Positions 47,822 through 56,200 of a stretch of 64,000 bases of DNA are shown one piece after another. A model generated the notes under the pieces. That model was not told the origin of the DNA, searched no databases, and saw only the letters and a program-made list of their open reading frames with translations. Position 1 is the first letter of the stretch; every line of letters starts with the position of its first letter. The position numbers and the translations under genes were made by a program. The DNA comes from Paenibacillus sp. MZ04-78.2 (lineage in GTDB: Bacteria > Bacillota > Bacilli > Paenibacillales > NBRC-103111), in NCBI RefSeq assembly GCF_024213375.1, contig NZ_JANAVJ010000002.1, positions 230,498 to 294,497 on the forward strand, written 5' to 3'.

Positions 47822-47852
47822 GCTGTCTTTCAGAAAAGGTGGAGAAAAAGAG

Positions 47853-49331
47853 ATGAAACGAAGTCGTATTGGGCTCACGGCCGGACTGGCTGTAGCCGTG
47901 CTAGTCGCGGGATGTAATTCCAGTTCCGGGGGAGAAGCCAAGCCGTCCAAGACGCTGAAGGAGCTTGGCAAAGACGAGAAAGCAAGCATCAAGGTCCTAT
48001 TCTGGGACAAAAATTCCTTCTTCCAGCAGTACGGCAATATGTTCTCGGCGAAATTTCCGAATATTGACGTGCAAGTCGTTTCTACGCAAAACATCCTTAT
48101 GAGCGACAAGGACCCGAGCGAGGAATTCAAGAAGCTTGTTGACGAAGAAAAACCGGATGTGATGTTGTTCGACTCGTCGGATACGTTCGAGAAGTTTGCC
48201 AATGACGGCAAGCTGTACCAGCTCGACGACGTCATTCGTCAGGACAAGTTCGACATCGAAAATATTTCGCCAAGCGTCGTGGAGCTGATCAAGGCGAAAG
48301 GAAACGGCAATATTTACGCGTTGGCCCCTTCCTTTGGCAGTCAGGCGTTATTTTATAATAAGGATTTATTCGAGAAGCACGGCGTCCCGCTGCCAAAAAA
48401 TAAGATGACCTGGAACGAAGTGATGGACCTCGCCAAGCGGTTCCCGAAGAACGGGCAAGGCGATAACCGGATCTACGGCTTTGCGGATAACGCATCGTAT
48501 GCTTTCATGGATAATAAGAAGCAGATTGCTTATCAAATGATGAAAGGTATCGGAGCGACTAACGGATTATCCCTCATCGACCCGGACAAAGGAGCGGTCA
48601 CGATCCAATCGGACGGCTGGAAAGAGGCGCTTCTGATGTCAGTCGAAGCTTTAAAATCAGGGGCGGTGTTTGACGGCGGCAACGAAAAATCCGATCCGAA
48701 TAAGCAGATGTCGATGGAAGAACATATGAAGAAAGATTTGTTCGCCACCGGAAGACTCGCCATGACGGTTGGAGGGCCTTATATGATTAACAGCCTTCAA
48801 CGCGTCAAGGAAACGCTGAACGTAACACCTGTCAACTGGGATGTCGTTACCGTACCGGTCGATCCGAAAAACCCGGAAGTTTCGAATTCCGTCTCCCTTT
48901 CCTCGCTGTTCGCCGTCAATGCCAACTCGTCCAATCCGAGAGCGGCTTGGGAACTCGTCAAATATATCAACAGCGAGGACATGGCCAAATTGCTAACCAA
49001 GTCCGAAGACGGGTCGCTGCTTTCCCGAACGGCTTACTCCAAAGAACGCGAGGGTCGCAGTATGGAGCCGTTCTATATGCTGAAAATGAGCGAGAACAGC
49101 CTTTACAAAAACTACAACAAAGTCTCGTACGAGCTTTTTTACAAACCGTTCAACGAGGTGGCCGAAAACGAAATTCAGTCCGTCATGGAAGGCAAGAAAT
49201 CGGCGGACGACGCGCTCAAGACGATGCAGGAAAAAGGGAAGGAATTTTATATTAAAGCCAAGCAAGAGCAGGATGCCAAGAATGCGAAGGAAGGCAAAGA
49301 TCAGAAGCCTGCCGAACCGGCTAAAAACTAA
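47853..49331 (+). CDS. Extracellular solute-binding lipoprotein 1 (family 1)
   Basis: 492-residue surface lipoprotein with a signal peptide (MKRSRIGLTAGLAVAVLVAG, lipobox VAGC, Cys about residue 21). The body is a type-1 ABC solute-binding fold: SIKVLFWDKNSFF, NDGKLYQLDDVIRQDKFDIE, ALFYNKDLFEKHGVPLPKNK, TWNEVMDLAKRFP, FATGRLAMTVGGPYM, and a Lys/Glu-rich tail ending PAEPAKN. Such proteins usually bind sugars or oligosaccharides for an ABC importer, but no permease gene is adjacent. I chose ATG 47853 after GGTGGAG; a longer frame from 47820 would start inside the -10 box. Confidence 0.93.
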   Translation: MKRSRIGLTAGLAVAVLVAGCNSSSGGEAKPSKTLKELGKDEKASIKVLFWDKNSFFQQYGNMFSAKFPNIDVQVVSTQNILMSDKDPSEEFKKLVDEEKPDVMLFDSSDTFEKFANDGKLYQLDDVIRQDKFDIENISPSVVELIKAKGNGNIYALAPSFGSQALFYNKDLFEKHGVPLPKNKMTWNEVMDLAKRFPKNGQGDNRIYGFADNASYAFMDNKKQIAYQMMKGIGATNGLSLIDPDKGAVTIQSDGWKEALLMSVEALKSGAVFDGGNEKSDPNKQMSMEEHMKKDLFATGRLAMTVGGPYMINSLQRVKETLNVTPVNWDVVTVPVDPKNPEVSNSVSLSSLFAVNANSSNPRAAWELVKYINSEDMAKLLTKSEDGSLLSRTAYSKEREGRSMEPFYMLKMSENSLYKNYNKVSYELFYKPFNEVAENEIQSVMEGKKSADDALKTMQEKGKEFYIKAKQEQDAKNAKEGKDQKPAEPAKN

Positions 49332-49349
49332 AGCTTAAACAACGCGGCG

Positions 49350-49390
49350 GCGTCTGGGGATATAAAGCCCCGGACGACGCTGTTTTTTTC
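49350..49390 (+). terminator. Terminator of solute-binding gene 1
   Basis: CGTCTGGGG and CCCCGGACG form the stem, with GCGGCG/CGCTGT extending it, then seven T. Confidence 0.85.
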
Positions 49391-49592
49391 CTTTTTTTAC
49401 AAAGCGAACGAACAGTTTTTGCAACCCCTCGTATCTCGCACGCAGCCACTGAATACCCAGCACTTGTTTCTTCCCACGTTGCTTTCGCTCCCGAGAACAG
49501 AGCGTAAAGCAATTCTTAAGAAAAATTCAGAAAGAAGAACGAATCTTTTCTGCCCTTTATCCGTCTTATTAGTGTATGGGATAAAGAAATCA

Positions 49593-49621
49593 TTGGAAAA
49601 GACTGCGCGGTAAGGTAATAT
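49593..49621 (+). promoter_or_regulatory. Sigma-A promoter of solute-binding gene 2
   Basis: TTGGAA, 17 bp, TAATAT, identical to copy 1. Confidence 0.7.
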
Positions 49622-49652
49622 GCTGTCTTTCGGAAAAGGTGGAGAAAAAGAG

Positions 49653-51122
49653 ATGAAACAAAGTCGTATTGGGCTCACGGCCGGACTGGCTGTAGCCGTG
49701 CTAGTCGCGGGATGTAATTCCAATTCCGGGGGGGAAGCCAAACCATCCAAGACGCTGAAGGAGCTTGGCAAAGACGAGAAAGCAAGCATCAAGGTCCTAT
49801 ACTTTGATAAAAATTACTTCTTCCAACAGTACGGCAATATGTTCACGGCGAAATTTCCGAATATTGACGTGCAAGTCGTTTCTACGCAAAACATCTACGG
49901 TAGTGGCAAGGACCCGAACGAGGCATTCCAGAAGCTTGTCGAAGAAGAAAAGCCGGATGTGCTGTTGCTCGATTCGTCGGAAATGTTTGAGAAGTGGGCC
50001 AATGACGGCAAGCTGTACCAGCTCGACGACGTCATCCGGCAGGACAAGTTCGACATCGAAAATATTTTGCCGAGCGTTGTGGAGCAAATCAAAGCGAAAG
50101 GCAACGGCAATATTTACGGGTTGACCCCTTCCTTTGACAGTCAGGTGTTATTTTATAATAAGGATTTATTCGAGAAGCACGGCGTCCCGTTGCCGAAAAA
50201 TAAGATGACCTGGAACGAAGTGATGGACCTCGCCAAGCGGTTCCCGAAGAACGGGCAAGGCGATAACCGGATCTACGGCTATGCGGATAACGGCTCTTTT
50301 TACTCGGATAAGAAGCAGGTTGCTCTTCAAATGATGACCACTATGGGAAAAACCAACGGATTATCCATAGTCGACCCGGACAAAGGAGCGGTCACGATCC
50401 AATCGGACGGCTGGAAAGAGGCGCTTCTATCGACAGTGGAAGCTTTAAAATCGGGGGCGGTGTTTGCCGGCAACAATGAACAATTCGATCCGAGTAAGCC
50501 GATGACGGAAGACCCTATGAAGAAAGATTTGTTCGCCACCGGAAAACTCGCGATGACGGTTGGAGGGTCTTACACGATTAACGGCCTTCAACGCAGCAAG
50601 GAAATGCTGAAAGACGTAACGCCTGTCAATTGGGATGTCGTTACCGTACCGGTCGATCCGAAAAACCCGGAAGTTTCGAATTCCATCTCCCTTTCTTCGC
50701 TGTTCGCCGTCAATGCCAACTCGTCCAATCCGAGAGCGGCTTGGGAGCTCGTCAAGTTTATCAACAGCGATGACATGGCCAAATTGCTAACCAAGTCCGA
50801 AGACGGGACGCTGCTTTCCCGAACGGCTTACGCCAAAGAACGCGAGGGCCGCAGTATGGAGCCGTTCTATATGCTGAAAATAAACGAGCACACCCTTTAC
50901 AAAAACCCCAACAAAATCCCGGGCGAATTTTTTCAACCGTTCTACGAGTTGGCCCAAAACGAAGTCATATCCGTGGTCGAAGGCAAGAAATCGGCGGACG
51001 ACGCGCTCAAGACGATGCAGGAAAAAGGGCAGGAAGCTTATATTAAAGCCAAGCAAGAACAGGATGTCAAGAATGCGAAGGAAGGCAAAGATCAGAAGCC
51101 TGCCGAACCGGCTAAAAACTAA
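49653..51122 (+). CDS. Extracellular solute-binding lipoprotein 2 (family 1)
   Basis: 489-residue paralogue of the preceding gene with the same lipobox signal (VLVAGC) and the same C-terminal tail. Differences cluster in ligand-facing parts: YFDKNYFFQQ in place of FWDKNSFFQQ, NIYGSGKDPNEAF, DSSEMFEKWAND, GYADNGSFYSDKK and NEHTLYKNPNKIPGEF. That pattern suggests changed ligand specificity rather than mere dosage. It has its own promoter, ribosome binding site (GGTGGAG) and terminator, so it is monocistronic. Confidence 0.93.
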   Translation: MKQSRIGLTAGLAVAVLVAGCNSNSGGEAKPSKTLKELGKDEKASIKVLYFDKNYFFQQYGNMFTAKFPNIDVQVVSTQNIYGSGKDPNEAFQKLVEEEKPDVLLLDSSEMFEKWANDGKLYQLDDVIRQDKFDIENILPSVVEQIKAKGNGNIYGLTPSFDSQVLFYNKDLFEKHGVPLPKNKMTWNEVMDLAKRFPKNGQGDNRIYGYADNGSFYSDKKQVALQMMTTMGKTNGLSIVDPDKGAVTIQSDGWKEALLSTVEALKSGAVFAGNNEQFDPSKPMTEDPMKKDLFATGKLAMTVGGSYTINGLQRSKEMLKDVTPVNWDVVTVPVDPKNPEVSNSISLSSLFAVNANSSNPRAAWELVKFINSDDMAKLLTKSEDGTLLSRTAYAKEREGRSMEPFYMLKINEHTLYKNPNKIPGEFFQPFYELAQNEVISVVEGKKSADDALKTMQEKGQEAYIKAKQEQDVKNAKEGKDQKPAEPAKN

Positions 51123-51130
51123 AATTTAAA

Positions 51131-51181
51131 CAACGCAGCGGCGTCTGGGGATACAAAGCCCCGGACGCCGCTGTTTTTTTC
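51131..51181 (+). terminator. Terminator of solute-binding gene 2
   Basis: CAGCGGCGTCTGGGG and CCCCGGACGCCGCTG form a long perfect stem except for one G-T step, followed by seven T. Confidence 0.9.
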
Positions 51182-51379
51182 CTTTTTTTACAGATCGAAC
51201 GAACAGTTTTGCAACCCCTCGTATCTTGCATTCAGCCACTGGATAACCAGCACTTGTTTCTTCCTCGCGTTTCTTTTTCTCCTAAGAACGGATTGAAAAG
51301 CAATTATAAAGAAAAATTTAGAAAAAAAGTGAATGCTTTTCAGCTTTTCATCCGTCTATAGTGTTTGGTGGGGAAATAA

Positions 51380-51408
51380 TTGGAAAAGACGGCACAGTAA
51401 GGGATTGT
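51380..51408 (+). promoter_or_regulatory. Weakened promoter of solute-binding gene 3
   Basis: The -35 TTGGAA and 17-bp spacer are conserved, but the -10 reads GATTGT in place of TAATAT, so this copy should be transcribed less or need an activator. Confidence 0.55.
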
Positions 51409-51438
51409 GCTGTCTTTCGGAAAAGGTGGGGAAGCAAT

Positions 51439-52914
51439 ATGAAACGAAGTCGTATTGGGCTCACGGCCGGGCTGGCTGTAGCCGTGCTGATCGCTGGATG
51501 TAATTCCAATTCCGGAGGAGCCAAACCGTCCAAGACGCTGAAGGAGCTTGGCAAAGACGAGAAAGCAAGTATCAAAGTCGTATTCTGGGATAAAAATTCC
51601 TTTTTCCAGCAGTACGGTAACTTGTTCTCGGCGAAATTTCCGAATATTGACGTACAAGTTGTTTCTACACAAGGGATCTCCCTCGGCAACGGCAAGGATA
51701 TGAACGAGGAATTCCAGAAGCTTGTCGACGACGAGAAGCCGGACGTGCTGATGTTTCAAACGCCGGATATGTTCGAAACATGGGCCAATGACGGCAAGCT
51801 GTACCAGCTCGACGACGTTATCCGGCAGGACAAGTTCGATATCGAAAATATTTTGCCAAGCCTCGTAGAGCAAATCAAAGCGAAAGGCAACGGAAATATA
51901 TACGGGTTGACCCCTTCCTTCTACAGTCAAGCGTTATTTTATAATAAGGATTTATTCGAGAAGCATGGCGTCCCGCTGCCGAAAAACAAGATGACCTGGA
52001 ACGAAGTGCTGGACCTCGCCAAGCGGTTTCCGAAGGACGGGCAAGGCAATAACCGGATCTATGGCTTTGCCCAGAACTCATCTTATGCCTTCGGAGATAA
52101 GAAGCAGCTTGCTTATCAATATATGAACAACATCGGATTGACCAGCGGATTATCGGTCGTCGATCCGGACAAAGGGACGGTCACTGTCCAATCGGATGGC
52201 TGGAAAAATGCGCTTGTGACAACTGTTGAAGCGTTGAAATCGGGCGCGGTATTTCCCGGCAACGACGAAAAATTCGATCCGAATAAATCGCAGACCATGG
52301 AAGACTATTATAGGAAAGATTTGTTCGCCACCGGAAGAGTCGCGATGTCGTTGGAATACTCCTTTACCATGGGCAGCCTTCAACGCACCAAGGAAGTGCT
52401 GAAAGATGTGACGCCGGTTAATTGGGATATCGTCACCGTACCGGTCGATCCCAAAAATCCGGATGTCTCGAACTCCGTCTCCCTTAGCGGTCTGTTTGCC
52501 GTCAACGCTAACACGTCCAATCCTAGAGCCGCTTGGGAGCTCGTCAAGTACATTAACAGCGAAGAAATGGCGAAGTTGCAAGCCAAATCCGAAGACGGCT
52601 CTCTCCTTTCGCGAACGGCTTACGTTAAGGAACGCGACGGACACAGTATGGAGCCGTTCTATATGCTGAAAATGAGCGAGAACAACTTTTACAAAAACTT
52701 TGGCAAAATACCGATGGGATTTGATAGACCGTTCAGAGAGTTGGCCGGAACCGAAATCATGTCCGTGGTCGAAGGCAAGAAATCGGTGGACGACGCGCTT
52801 AAGACGATGCAGGACAAAGGGCAGGAATTTTATATTAAAGCCAAGCAGGAGCAGGATGCCAAGGATGCGAAGGAAGGCAAAGATCAGAAGCCTGCCGAAC
52901 CGGCTAAGAACTAA
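51439..52914 (+). CDS. Extracellular solute-binding lipoprotein 3 (family 1)
   Basis: 491-residue paralogue with lipobox VLIAGC. It is the most diverged of the three in the middle: GISLGNGKDMNEEF, MFQTPDMFETWAND, FAQNSSYAFGDKKQLAYQYM, TMEDYYRKDLFATGRVAMSL and NNFYKNFGKIPMGFDRPFRE. The hinge and C-terminal parts remain close to copies 1 and 2. Ribosome binding site GGTGGGGAAG before ATG 51439. It has its own terminator. As in the other two copies, no ATPase or permease gene is nearby. Confidence 0.93.
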   Translation: MKRSRIGLTAGLAVAVLIAGCNSNSGGAKPSKTLKELGKDEKASIKVVFWDKNSFFQQYGNLFSAKFPNIDVQVVSTQGISLGNGKDMNEEFQKLVDDEKPDVLMFQTPDMFETWANDGKLYQLDDVIRQDKFDIENILPSLVEQIKAKGNGNIYGLTPSFYSQALFYNKDLFEKHGVPLPKNKMTWNEVLDLAKRFPKDGQGNNRIYGFAQNSSYAFGDKKQLAYQYMNNIGLTSGLSVVDPDKGTVTVQSDGWKNALVTTVEALKSGAVFPGNDEKFDPNKSQTMEDYYRKDLFATGRVAMSLEYSFTMGSLQRTKEVLKDVTPVNWDIVTVPVDPKNPDVSNSVSLSGLFAVNANTSNPRAAWELVKYINSEEMAKLQAKSEDGSLLSRTAYVKERDGHSMEPFYMLKMSENNFYKNFGKIPMGFDRPFRELAGTEIMSVVEGKKSVDDALKTMQDKGQEFYIKAKQEQDAKDAKEGKDQKPAEPAKN

Positions 52915-52926
52915 AGCTTAAACAAC

Positions 52927-52974
52927 GCAGCGGCGTCTGGGGATACAAAACCCCGGACGCCGCTGTTCTTTTCC
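52927..52974 (+). terminator. Terminator of solute-binding gene 3
   Basis: CAGCGGCGTCTGGGG and CCCCGGACGCCGCTG stem followed by TTCTTTTCC. The next 200 bp up to the Cys-rich gene hold nothing I can identify. Confidence 0.8.
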
Positions 52975-53177
52975 TTATTTTACAGAACGAACCGTTTTTG
53001 CAACCCCTCGTATCTCGCACGCAGCCGGAACGAGTTCGATCAGCCCCGGAAGATCGTTTCAGCCGCTTTCGTTAAGGTTAAGCTTATTGTACTTCTTTTT
53101 GGGCGCGGGGTGAATCGGGGGATGCTTACGGGATGCCGGAAACGGCGCTTTTTCGCTATCCGGAACAGATTTACGGA

Positions 53178-53756
53178 CTAGTTAAGCTGGGCCTTGGCCT
53201 GATGAAACCGCTGGAAATCGCTGGTCAAACGGTACAGCTTGGCTTCTTTTCTTTTCACGAATTTCGGGTTGGTGCTGTCCAATATTTCGTCGATATACCA
53301 GTCCAGCTTCCCTTTTAACTCCACAAGCCAGGCAGCGGGACGATCCCGCCGGAGCCGCTGCAAATCGTCCGCGAAGGCTTCGGATAAAAAACGGATCTTC
53401 GGCGGCTCCAGCCAGCCGTGGACGGCAAAGTGGCGCGGGGTCGTATCGTACCGGAACTGCTGCCCCGGTACTTCATCCCAGAAGCCTTCCCATTCCCGAA
53501 TCAAGCCGGCTTCGTAATAGATATACTTCAAGAAACCGCACAGCCAAGCCGTACAGCTCGTATTGCGCTGTCCGCAGCCGACGCGGTCGGCCAGAAACGG
53601 GCAGCTTATGCAGCAGGAGCCGCCGCTCGGAATACAAACTTTGCAGATCAGATCCGCCCCCACGCCTTCGAGGTAAGCCAAACCCGCTTCGATCACTTCT
53701 TGTTTGGTCGTCGGGCGGGCAAGCTCTTTTTGTTCCCAAGTCCGAAAGCCGGACAT
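53178..53756 (-). CDS. Cys-rich protein of unknown function, ArsR-regulon member
   Basis: 192-residue soluble protein. Eight Cys lie within residues 38-73 in the stretch ICKVCIPSGGSCCISCPF...GCGQRNTSCTAWLCGF, loosely recalling YkgJ-type Cys-cluster proteins that bind metal or an Fe-S cluster. The remainder is rich in aromatic and charged residues without a recognised domain. I chose ATG 53756, with GAGGCGA upstream. Its promoter (TATAAT at 53827-53832) is followed 5 bp later by an operator shared with the divergent arsR-type gene and with sulP, which links it to anion or sulfur handling. Confidence 0.65.
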   Translation of the reverse strand: MSGFRTWEQKELARPTTKQEVIEAGLAYLEGVGADLICKVCIPSGGSCCISCPFLADRVGCGQRNTSCTAWLCGFLKYIYYEAGLIREWEGFWDEVPGQQFRYDTTPRHFAVHGWLEPPKIRFLSEAFADDLQRLRRDRPAAWLVELKGKLDWYIDEILDSTNPKFVKRKEAKLYRLTSDFQRFHQAKAQLN

Positions 53757-53800
53757 ATGCAATCGCCTCTTTCTAGAAAATAGCCACTCAAATTTGTTAA

Positions 53801-53821
53801 ATCTTTGATTATTTGAATGTA
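53801..53821 (-). promoter_or_regulatory. ArsR-type operator O1, upstream of the Cys-rich gene
   Basis: On the minus strand TACATTCAAATAATCAAAGA starts this 21-bp site, identical at 19 of 21 positions to O3 before sulP. It begins exactly 5 bp after a perfect -10 box (TATAAT, 53832-53827). Confidence 0.75.
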
Positions 53822-53847
53822 ACAATATTATACGGTTACGGTTTGTT

Positions 53848-53903
53848 TTACAACCCGCTTCTTATCTGTGGTATGATATTTATATATTCAAACGTTCAAC
53901 GTT
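53848..53903 (+). promoter_or_regulatory. Promoter of the arsR-type gene with operator O2
   Basis: TTACAA (53848-53853), an 18-bp spacer and TATGAT (53872-53877). After 5 bp the operator TATATTCAAACGTTCAACGT begins (53883); its first ten bases equal O3. This implies autoregulation. Confidence 0.65.
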
Positions 53904-53920
53904 TTAAGGGGCTTAGATCG

Positions 53921-54247
53921 ATGAATCGTGAAATCCAGCAGTTTAAAGCGGAGTTTTTCAAGGCGTTGGCGCATCCGATGCGAATCCGGATTCTTGAGGT
54001 GCTGTGCGAAGGGGACAAAAACGTCAACGAGCTTCAGGCTATTCTGGGAAGCGAAGGCTCCGCCGTATCGCAGCAGTTGGCCGTGCTCCGCAGCAAAAAT
54101 GTAGTAAGCGGAACCAAAGAGGGAACTTCCGTCATTTATTCGTTACGCGATCCTCTGATTAAAGACCTCCTCGGGGTAACCAGACAAATCTTCGATAATC
54201 ATTTGGTGGACGCCATCTCACTGCTTGAAAACATACGCAACGAATAA
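53921..54247 (+). CDS. ArsR family transcriptional regulator
   Basis: 108-residue winged-helix repressor: FFKALAHPMRIRILEVLCEG, VNELQAILGSEGSAVSQQLA (recognition helix about residues 48-58), VLRSKNVVSGTKEGTSVIYS. It lacks the ELCVCDL metal site of arsenic sensors and the second Cys of BigR/SqrR persulfide sensors; only Cys29 is present. What it senses is therefore open. AAGGGG precedes ATG 53921. Three matching operators place the Cys-rich gene, its own gene and sulP under its control. Confidence 0.9.
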   Translation: MNREIQQFKAEFFKALAHPMRIRILEVLCEGDKNVNELQAILGSEGSAVSQQLAVLRSKNVVSGTKEGTSVIYSLRDPLIKDLLGVTRQIFDNHLVDAISLLENIRNE

Positions 54248-54274
54248 TCTTGCAGACGAATGAAAGAAAAATGG

Positions 54275-54318
54275 CAAAAACCGGCTCTTGTTGTTAATAA
54301 CAAGGAGGCCGGTTTTTT
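54275..54318 (+). terminator. Terminator after the arsR-type gene
   Basis: AAAACCGGC-CTTGTT and AACAAG-GGCCGGTTTT form a long stem around TAAT, followed by TTTGG. It separates arsR from sulP, which has its own promoter. Confidence 0.85.
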
Positions 54319-54361
54319 GGTGTTATCCGTTGATGCGGCAAAAATCGGCACCTGTCCGTCA

Positions 54362-54417
54362 TTGACAAGAACGGATTCCCGGGTGTATATTCCCCATATA
54401 TTCAAATAATCAAATAT
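54362..54417 (+). promoter_or_regulatory. Promoter of sulP with operator O3
   Basis: TTGACA (54362-54367), an 18-bp spacer and TATATT (54386-54391). The operator TATATTCAAATAATCAAATA begins at 54397, 5 bp after the -10, and would cover the transcription start. It is embedded in the wider dyad CATATATT...AATATATG. Confidence 0.8.
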
Positions 54418-54436
54418 ATGAAAAGAAGGTCTTGTC

Positions 54437-56164
54437 ATGAAGCGGTCGGGAAGATTTGACGGGTACAGCGCAAATGATTTTCGCCGGGATCTGATCTCTG
54501 GCTCGATTGTCGGGATTATAGCCATTCCTTTAGGGATGGCTTTTGCCATTGCGGCGGGAGTTAAGCCTCAGTACGGCATTTATACGACGGTGATTGCCGG
54601 ATTTCTCATCTCGCTGCTCGGCGGGTCCAAATTCCAGATCGGCGGGCCAACAGGCGCGTTCGTTCCGAGTTTGTTCGCTATTGTGATGCAGTACGGGTAT
54701 GAAAATTTGCTGATCGCCGGCGGGCTGGCGGGAATCATCCTTGTCTTGATGGGGGTATTCAAGCTCGGAGCGCTGATTCAATTTATTCCCCGTCCGGTGA
54801 CGATCGGCTTTACCGCCGGAATCGCCGTCCTTATTTTCACCGGCCAAATCGCCAGTTTTCTGGGGCTGAGCGGCATCCGCAAGCATGAGGATTTTATATC
54901 TAACATGAAGGAGATCGGGCTGCACCTGTCGACGGTAAACCCATACAGCGTCATTACGGCTGTCGTGTGTCTCGCCTTGTTATTGGCGACCCCGAAGCTG
55001 CTGCCGAAAGTGCCCGGATCGCTCGTCGGCCTGCTCGTATCCAGCGTGCTGTCGGTTGTGCTGTTCGAGGGGCAGGTCCATACGATCGGGTCGACGTACG
55101 GCGCCATTCCCGGGACGCTTCCCCAGTTTCACGTGCCGGAGGTGACGCTTGAGAAAATCATCCCGCTTCTTGGCCCGGCCTGCGTCATCGCGGCGCTCGG
55201 AGGAATCGAGTCGCTCTTGTCAGCGGTCGTAGCCGACGGCATGACAGGAAGCCGCCATCACAGCAACCGCGAGTTGATCGGACAAGGGATTGCGAACATC
55301 GTCACCCCTTTGTTCGGCGGCATTCCGGCGACGGGCGCGATTGCCAGAACCGCGGCGAATATTAAGAACGGGGCGGCAAGCCCCGTGTCGGGGATGGTGC
55401 ACAGCGTCTTCGTCCTGCTCGTGCTGATTCTGCTTGCCCCCTTGGCTTCCGCGATCCCGCTGGCCAGCATGGCGCCGATCCTGATGATCGTAGCCTGGAA
55501 TATGAGCGAGCGCAAGGAGTTTGTTCATATTGTGAAAACAAGAACAGCCGATTCCGTCGTCCTGATCATTACTTTCCTGCTTACCGTGCTGACCGATCTG
55601 ACGACGGCCGTGCTCGCCGGATTGATTCTTGCGGTCGTCCTGTTCGTCCGGCGGATGAGCGGCATGCTCACGGTGGCCAAGGTTTTGCCGGACCCGGCCT
55701 CGCACCGCGGGAAAGTGGCTTCCCATATCGTCAGCGAAAGCCACGACTGTCCGCAGATCGCGATTATTACGGTGGAGGGAGCGCTGTTTTTCGGAGCGGG
55801 AACGCTGTTTGAAAAGTCGATCTCGGAGACGCTCGACGAACGGCCGAAAACGGTAATCCTGCGCCTCGGAAAAGTGCTGTTTATGGACACGACGGGGGAA
55901 TCGTATTTGGCCGGTGTGGTCCGGGATATCATCCGGCAAGGCGGCATCGTTCTGATCTCGGGCCTGCAGTCTCAACCCCGGGACGTGTTGAATCGAACCG
56001 GACTCGACGAGTTGATCGGAAAAGAGCACTTTTTTGCGCATACAGGCGAGGCGATCGATTACGCTTTGACCCGGCTGGAGCATCAGAAGTGTCTGGGCTG
56101 TCGGCATTTTGCCTTTCGGGAGTGCGCCGCCTTATCTCAATCGGATACCACAAATGAACGTTAA
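54437..56164 (+). CDS. SulP family inorganic anion transporter with STAS domain
   Basis: 575-residue transporter. The membrane domain (about residues 15-410, ten or more helices) has the SulP features GSIVGIIAIPLGMAFAIAAG, YGIYTTVIAGFLISLLGG and LFGGIPATGAIARTAANIKN. A STAS domain follows (about 440-545, VILRLGKVLFMDTTGESYLA). The last 25 residues add a Cys-rich tail CLGCRHFAFREC (Cys 552, 555, 563), unusual for the family and perhaps a redox or metal site. The substrate may be sulfate, bicarbonate or another anion. Its promoter is covered by operator O3. Confidence 0.92.
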   Translation: MKRSGRFDGYSANDFRRDLISGSIVGIIAIPLGMAFAIAAGVKPQYGIYTTVIAGFLISLLGGSKFQIGGPTGAFVPSLFAIVMQYGYENLLIAGGLAGIILVLMGVFKLGALIQFIPRPVTIGFTAGIAVLIFTGQIASFLGLSGIRKHEDFISNMKEIGLHLSTVNPYSVITAVVCLALLLATPKLLPKVPGSLVGLLVSSVLSVVLFEGQVHTIGSTYGAIPGTLPQFHVPEVTLEKIIPLLGPACVIAALGGIESLLSAVVADGMTGSRHHSNRELIGQGIANIVTPLFGGIPATGAIARTAANIKNGAASPVSGMVHSVFVLLVLILLAPLASAIPLASMAPILMIVAWNMSERKEFVHIVKTRTADSVVLIITFLLTVLTDLTTAVLAGLILAVVLFVRRMSGMLTVAKVLPDPASHRGKVASHIVSESHDCPQIAIITVEGALFFGAGTLFEKSISETLDERPKTVILRLGKVLFMDTTGESYLAGVVRDIIRQGGIVLISGLQSQPRDVLNRTGLDELIGKEHFFAHTGEAIDYALTRLEHQKCLGCRHFAFRECAALSQSDTTNER

Positions 56165-56200
56165 AAAAGCAGCCCCGGTCAAGTCGAGCTTGGCGGGGCT
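56164..56200 (-). terminator. Terminator downstream of sspH
   Basis: AGCCCCG and CGGGGCT stem; on the minus strand it runs into GCTTTTTTAA, so it mainly serves sspH. It also lies just after the sulP stop. Confidence 0.7.

Larger units (their letters stand above)
47690..53027. repeat. Triplicated unit of about 1.8 kb (lipoprotein gene with leader and terminator)
   Basis: Three tandem copies start near 47690, 49490 and 51285. Each has an upstream AAGAAAAATTTAGAAA-like motif, a promoter, a lipoprotein gene, a terminator and the trailing sequence GCAACCCCTCGTATCTCGCA. Leaders, signal peptides and C-termini are nearly identical, whereas stretches in the middle of the proteins differ. Confidence 0.9.

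Noticed and set aside
47820..47852. Longer N-terminus for the solute-binding lipoproteins
   Set aside because: It would start inside the -10 box and place residues before a perfect lipoprotein signal peptide; the ATG after GGTGGAG is the true start.
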